Part shown: positions 5,255 through 6,863 of the stretch, one piece after another
Layout of the letters: the number at the start of each line of letters is the position of its first letter
How positions within the stretch are numbered: the first letter of the stretch is position 1
From: Acidimicrobiaceae bacterium
GTDB taxonomy: Bacteria; Actinomycetota; Acidimicrobiia; Acidimicrobiales; Acidimicrobiaceae
Reading direction: 5' to 3'
Assembly (NCBI GenBank): GCA_013044365.1
Contig: JABEUP010000011.1
Span: forward strand, 1-6,863
DNA: 6,863 nucleotides
Notes under the pieces: model-generated
Told to the model about the DNA's origin: nothing
The model's database searches: none
The model's input: only the letters and a program-made list of their open reading frames with translations
Program-made: the position numbers and the translations under genes

Positions 5255-6863
5255 ATGACCACCATGCAAGATAAGGTCGTACACCGGTTCGAAAGTCCGT
5301 TTGACCTAAAATCCGCACAAGGTGCTGAGGGCTGGGAGCAGATGTACCCGTACTACTTCCTATTCTCCGAGGAGAACCGGGAGTGGGAAGACGGGATGCT
5401 GTGGTACCAGGATGGCGTACACCATCCTGAGGTGCTCTATCCATTTGACACAATAACCCACGAGTGCTGGCGTACCGCGCTTGGGCAGTACAATTCGCGA
5501 ATCTTTGCTATCCCGCCTGCTTATGGAATCGAGCAGCGGATCGTCAACGGTTACCTTTACATTGCCGCGGTACCCGTCTCTTCCGAAGAGCGGATGAAAG
5601 AGCGGGTAGAGATATTCGTGCGCCGCGCGGGCCACTACTACGCCAACTGGGATCAGATTTTTGACCGATGGAAGATCAAAATGGTCGATCTCATTGAGAA
5701 ACTCGAAAAACTCGAGGTTCCTCATCTGCCACGTTTGGACGCAGAGGAAGTCGTCACGGAGATGCGCGGAATCAGCGCGGGATGGCAACTGGTGGAGGCC
5801 TACAACGCCGCGATTGAGAACATGTTTGTGGCTTGGCAGTACCACTTTGAAATGTTGAATATCGGCTATGCCGCATTCCTGAACCTGTTCATGTTTTGCA
5901 AGCAAGCTTTCCCGGGAATCAAAGACGAACTGATTGCCCAGATGGTTGCAGGGTCGGAGCTGTTGTTCTTCCGGCCGGACGACGAGTTGAAGCGGCTGGC
6001 ACAGCTGGCGATAGATCTTGGCATCGCAGACAAGATGAGGGTTGCACGGAAGCCGGAAGAGATTCTTGAAAATCTCCGACAGGATCCGGCCGCGGTTAAG
6101 TGGGTCGAGTCGCTGGATGAGATTTGGCACCCCTGGTTCTATTTCTCGAATGGTGCGGGGTTTTATCATCATCACCGATCATGGATAGACGACCTTACCG
6201 TACCCTGGGCCGCGCTCACCGGGTATATCGACAGGCTCGAGAAGGGCGAGAATCTTGCGCGCCCGAAGCAGGAGATCCTCGACAGGCGCGAACGGCTGAC
6301 ATCGGAATACCGTGAGTTGCTGTCCACCGACGAAGACAGGGCGGTGTTCGATGAGAACATCAACCTGGCCCGACTTGTCGCCCCTTATATCGAGGATCAC
6401 AACTTCTACGTTGAGCACTGGCACCACACTGTGTGGTGGAACAAGATTCGCGAATTCGGAGACCGGCTAGTAGAGGGCAACTTCCTTGAGGACCGTGAGG
6501 ATATGTTCTTCATGAACCGATGGGAAGTGGGTGAAGCATTCGCCGACATGGTGGCCTCGTGGGCGTCGGGCGGTCCCTCCGGTGGCCAGAAGATCTGGAA
6601 GAAAAAGGTTGCTGACCGCAAGCGAATCTTCGAGGCACTGCACAACTGGGTACCACAGCCGGCTCTAGGACCAGTACCGGAAGAGATCACCGAGCCGTTT
6701 ACCGTCATGCTGTGGGGAATTACCACAGAGCGTGTCAGATCATGGCTCGGGCTCGGAGGCGCGGTGGCCGAGAACGAGATTCAGGGTGTTCCGGCTTCGC
6801 CAGGGACTGCTGAAGGCCGGGCTCGTGTTGTCATGAGTTCGTCTGATATTGGCAAGATCGAGC
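5255..6863 (+). CDS. PEP-utilizing-type phosphotransferase, PpsA-like (3' end outside window)
   Basis: The frame is open for 536 residues to the right edge. At about residue 511, GVPASPGTAEGRARVV marks the start of the PEP-utilizing swivelling domain shared by PEP synthase, pyruvate phosphate dikinase and phenylphosphate synthase subunit 1. The phosphorylated His, in a TGGxxSHxA-type motif, should come about 50-60 residues later, beyond the window. The first 500 residues are a largely helical, Trp/Tyr/His-rich region with HHH at 305-307 and HWHH at 388-391, and with no ATP-grasp motif. Phosphorylation of the His would therefore need a separate ATP-binding subunit, as in phenylphosphate synthase. 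The aromatic-rich N-terminal part may bind the acceptor, by analogy with the separate substrate domain of rifampicin phosphotransferase. The gene follows the ubiD-HAD pair on the same strand after a 634-bp gap. A role in phosphorylating a phenolic substrate is inferred. Confidence 0.75.
   Translation, partial: MTTMQDKVVHRFESPFDLKSAQGAEGWEQMYPYYFLFSEENREWEDGMLWYQDGVHHPEVLYPFDTITHECWRTALGQYNSRIFAIPPAYGIEQRIVNGYLYIAAVPVSSEERMKERVEIFVRRAGHYYANWDQIFDRWKIKMVDLIEKLEKLEVPHLPRLDAEEVVTEMRGISAGWQLVEAYNAAIENMFVAWQYHFEMLNIGYAAFLNLFMFCKQAFPGIKDELIAQMVAGSELLFFRPDDELKRLAQLAIDLGIADKMRVARKPEEILENLRQDPAAVKWVESLDEIWHPWFYFSNGAGFYHHHRSWIDDLTVPWAALTGYIDRLEKGENLARPKQEILDRRERLTSEYRELLSTDEDRAVFDENINLARLVAPYIEDHNFYVEHWHHTVWWNKIREFGDRLVEGNFLEDREDMFFMNRWEVGEAFADMVASWASGGPSGGQKIWKKKVADRKRIFEALHNWVPQPALGPVPEEITEPFTVMLWGITTERVRSWLGLGGAVAENEIQGVPASPGTAEGRARVVMSSSDIGKIE

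Noticed and set aside
5360..6175. A 271-residue open frame on the minus strand
   Set aside because: It is fully antisense to the PEP-utilizing-type gene, whose frame has a recognisable domain and runs without a stop. The antisense product resembles no family and has no ribosome site I can support.
1..6863. tRNA, rRNA, CRISPR arrays or an intact transposase
   Set aside because: No cloverleaf, rRNA-like stretch, regularly spaced repeat array or transposase motif was seen on either strand.

Overview
The window looks like a bacterial catabolic (accessory-type) region. Genes are compact and single-exon, Shine-Dalgarno sites are clear, GTG is used as a start, and base composition is moderate, around half GC by eye. 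The tail of an acyl-CoA dehydrogenase, an FCD-type GntR regulator and a PEP-utilizing-type protein would fit an actinobacterium or an aromatic-degrading Firmicute or proteobacterium. Nothing in the window fixes the taxon.

Layout. Positions 2-208 hold the C-terminal end of an acyl-CoA dehydrogenase on the plus strand, with a probable terminator at 302-320. Two minus-strand genes follow: a small P-loop protein resembling shikimate kinase (310-861) and a GntR/FCD transcriptional regulator (1076-1771). A divergent region of about 540 bp (1772-2312) carries a strong sigma70-like promoter and two copies of a 15-bp dyad, TCATACG-N3-TATGA. One copy lies just upstream of the regulator start and the other lies on the -10 element of the plus-strand promoter. 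That promoter drives a UbiD-family prenylated-FMN (de)carboxylase (2313-3746) and, 61 bp later, a class IIA HAD phosphatase (3808-4620). A stretch of about 630 bp without a confident gene (4621-5254) precedes the 5' part of a PEP-utilizing-type protein (5255 to beyond the end). This protein has a large N-terminal domain, and its swivelling phosphohistidine domain begins at about residue 511.

How the genes may work together. A UbiD enzyme, a HAD phosphatase and a PEP-synthase-like phosphohistidine protein recall the phenylphosphate synthase/phenylphosphate carboxylase route of phenol metabolism, in which a phenolic substrate is phosphorylated and a UbiD-type enzyme then acts on it. My reading is a GntR-controlled aromatic or phenolic acid module in which phosphorylation, (de)carboxylation and dephosphorylation could be coupled. 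This is inference. The phosphohistidine itself and any ATP-grasp partner lie outside the window, and the substrate is unknown.

The most distinctive signal read directly from the DNA is the matched pair of candidate operators in the divergent region, which predicts autoregulation together with control of the ubiD-HAD operon.
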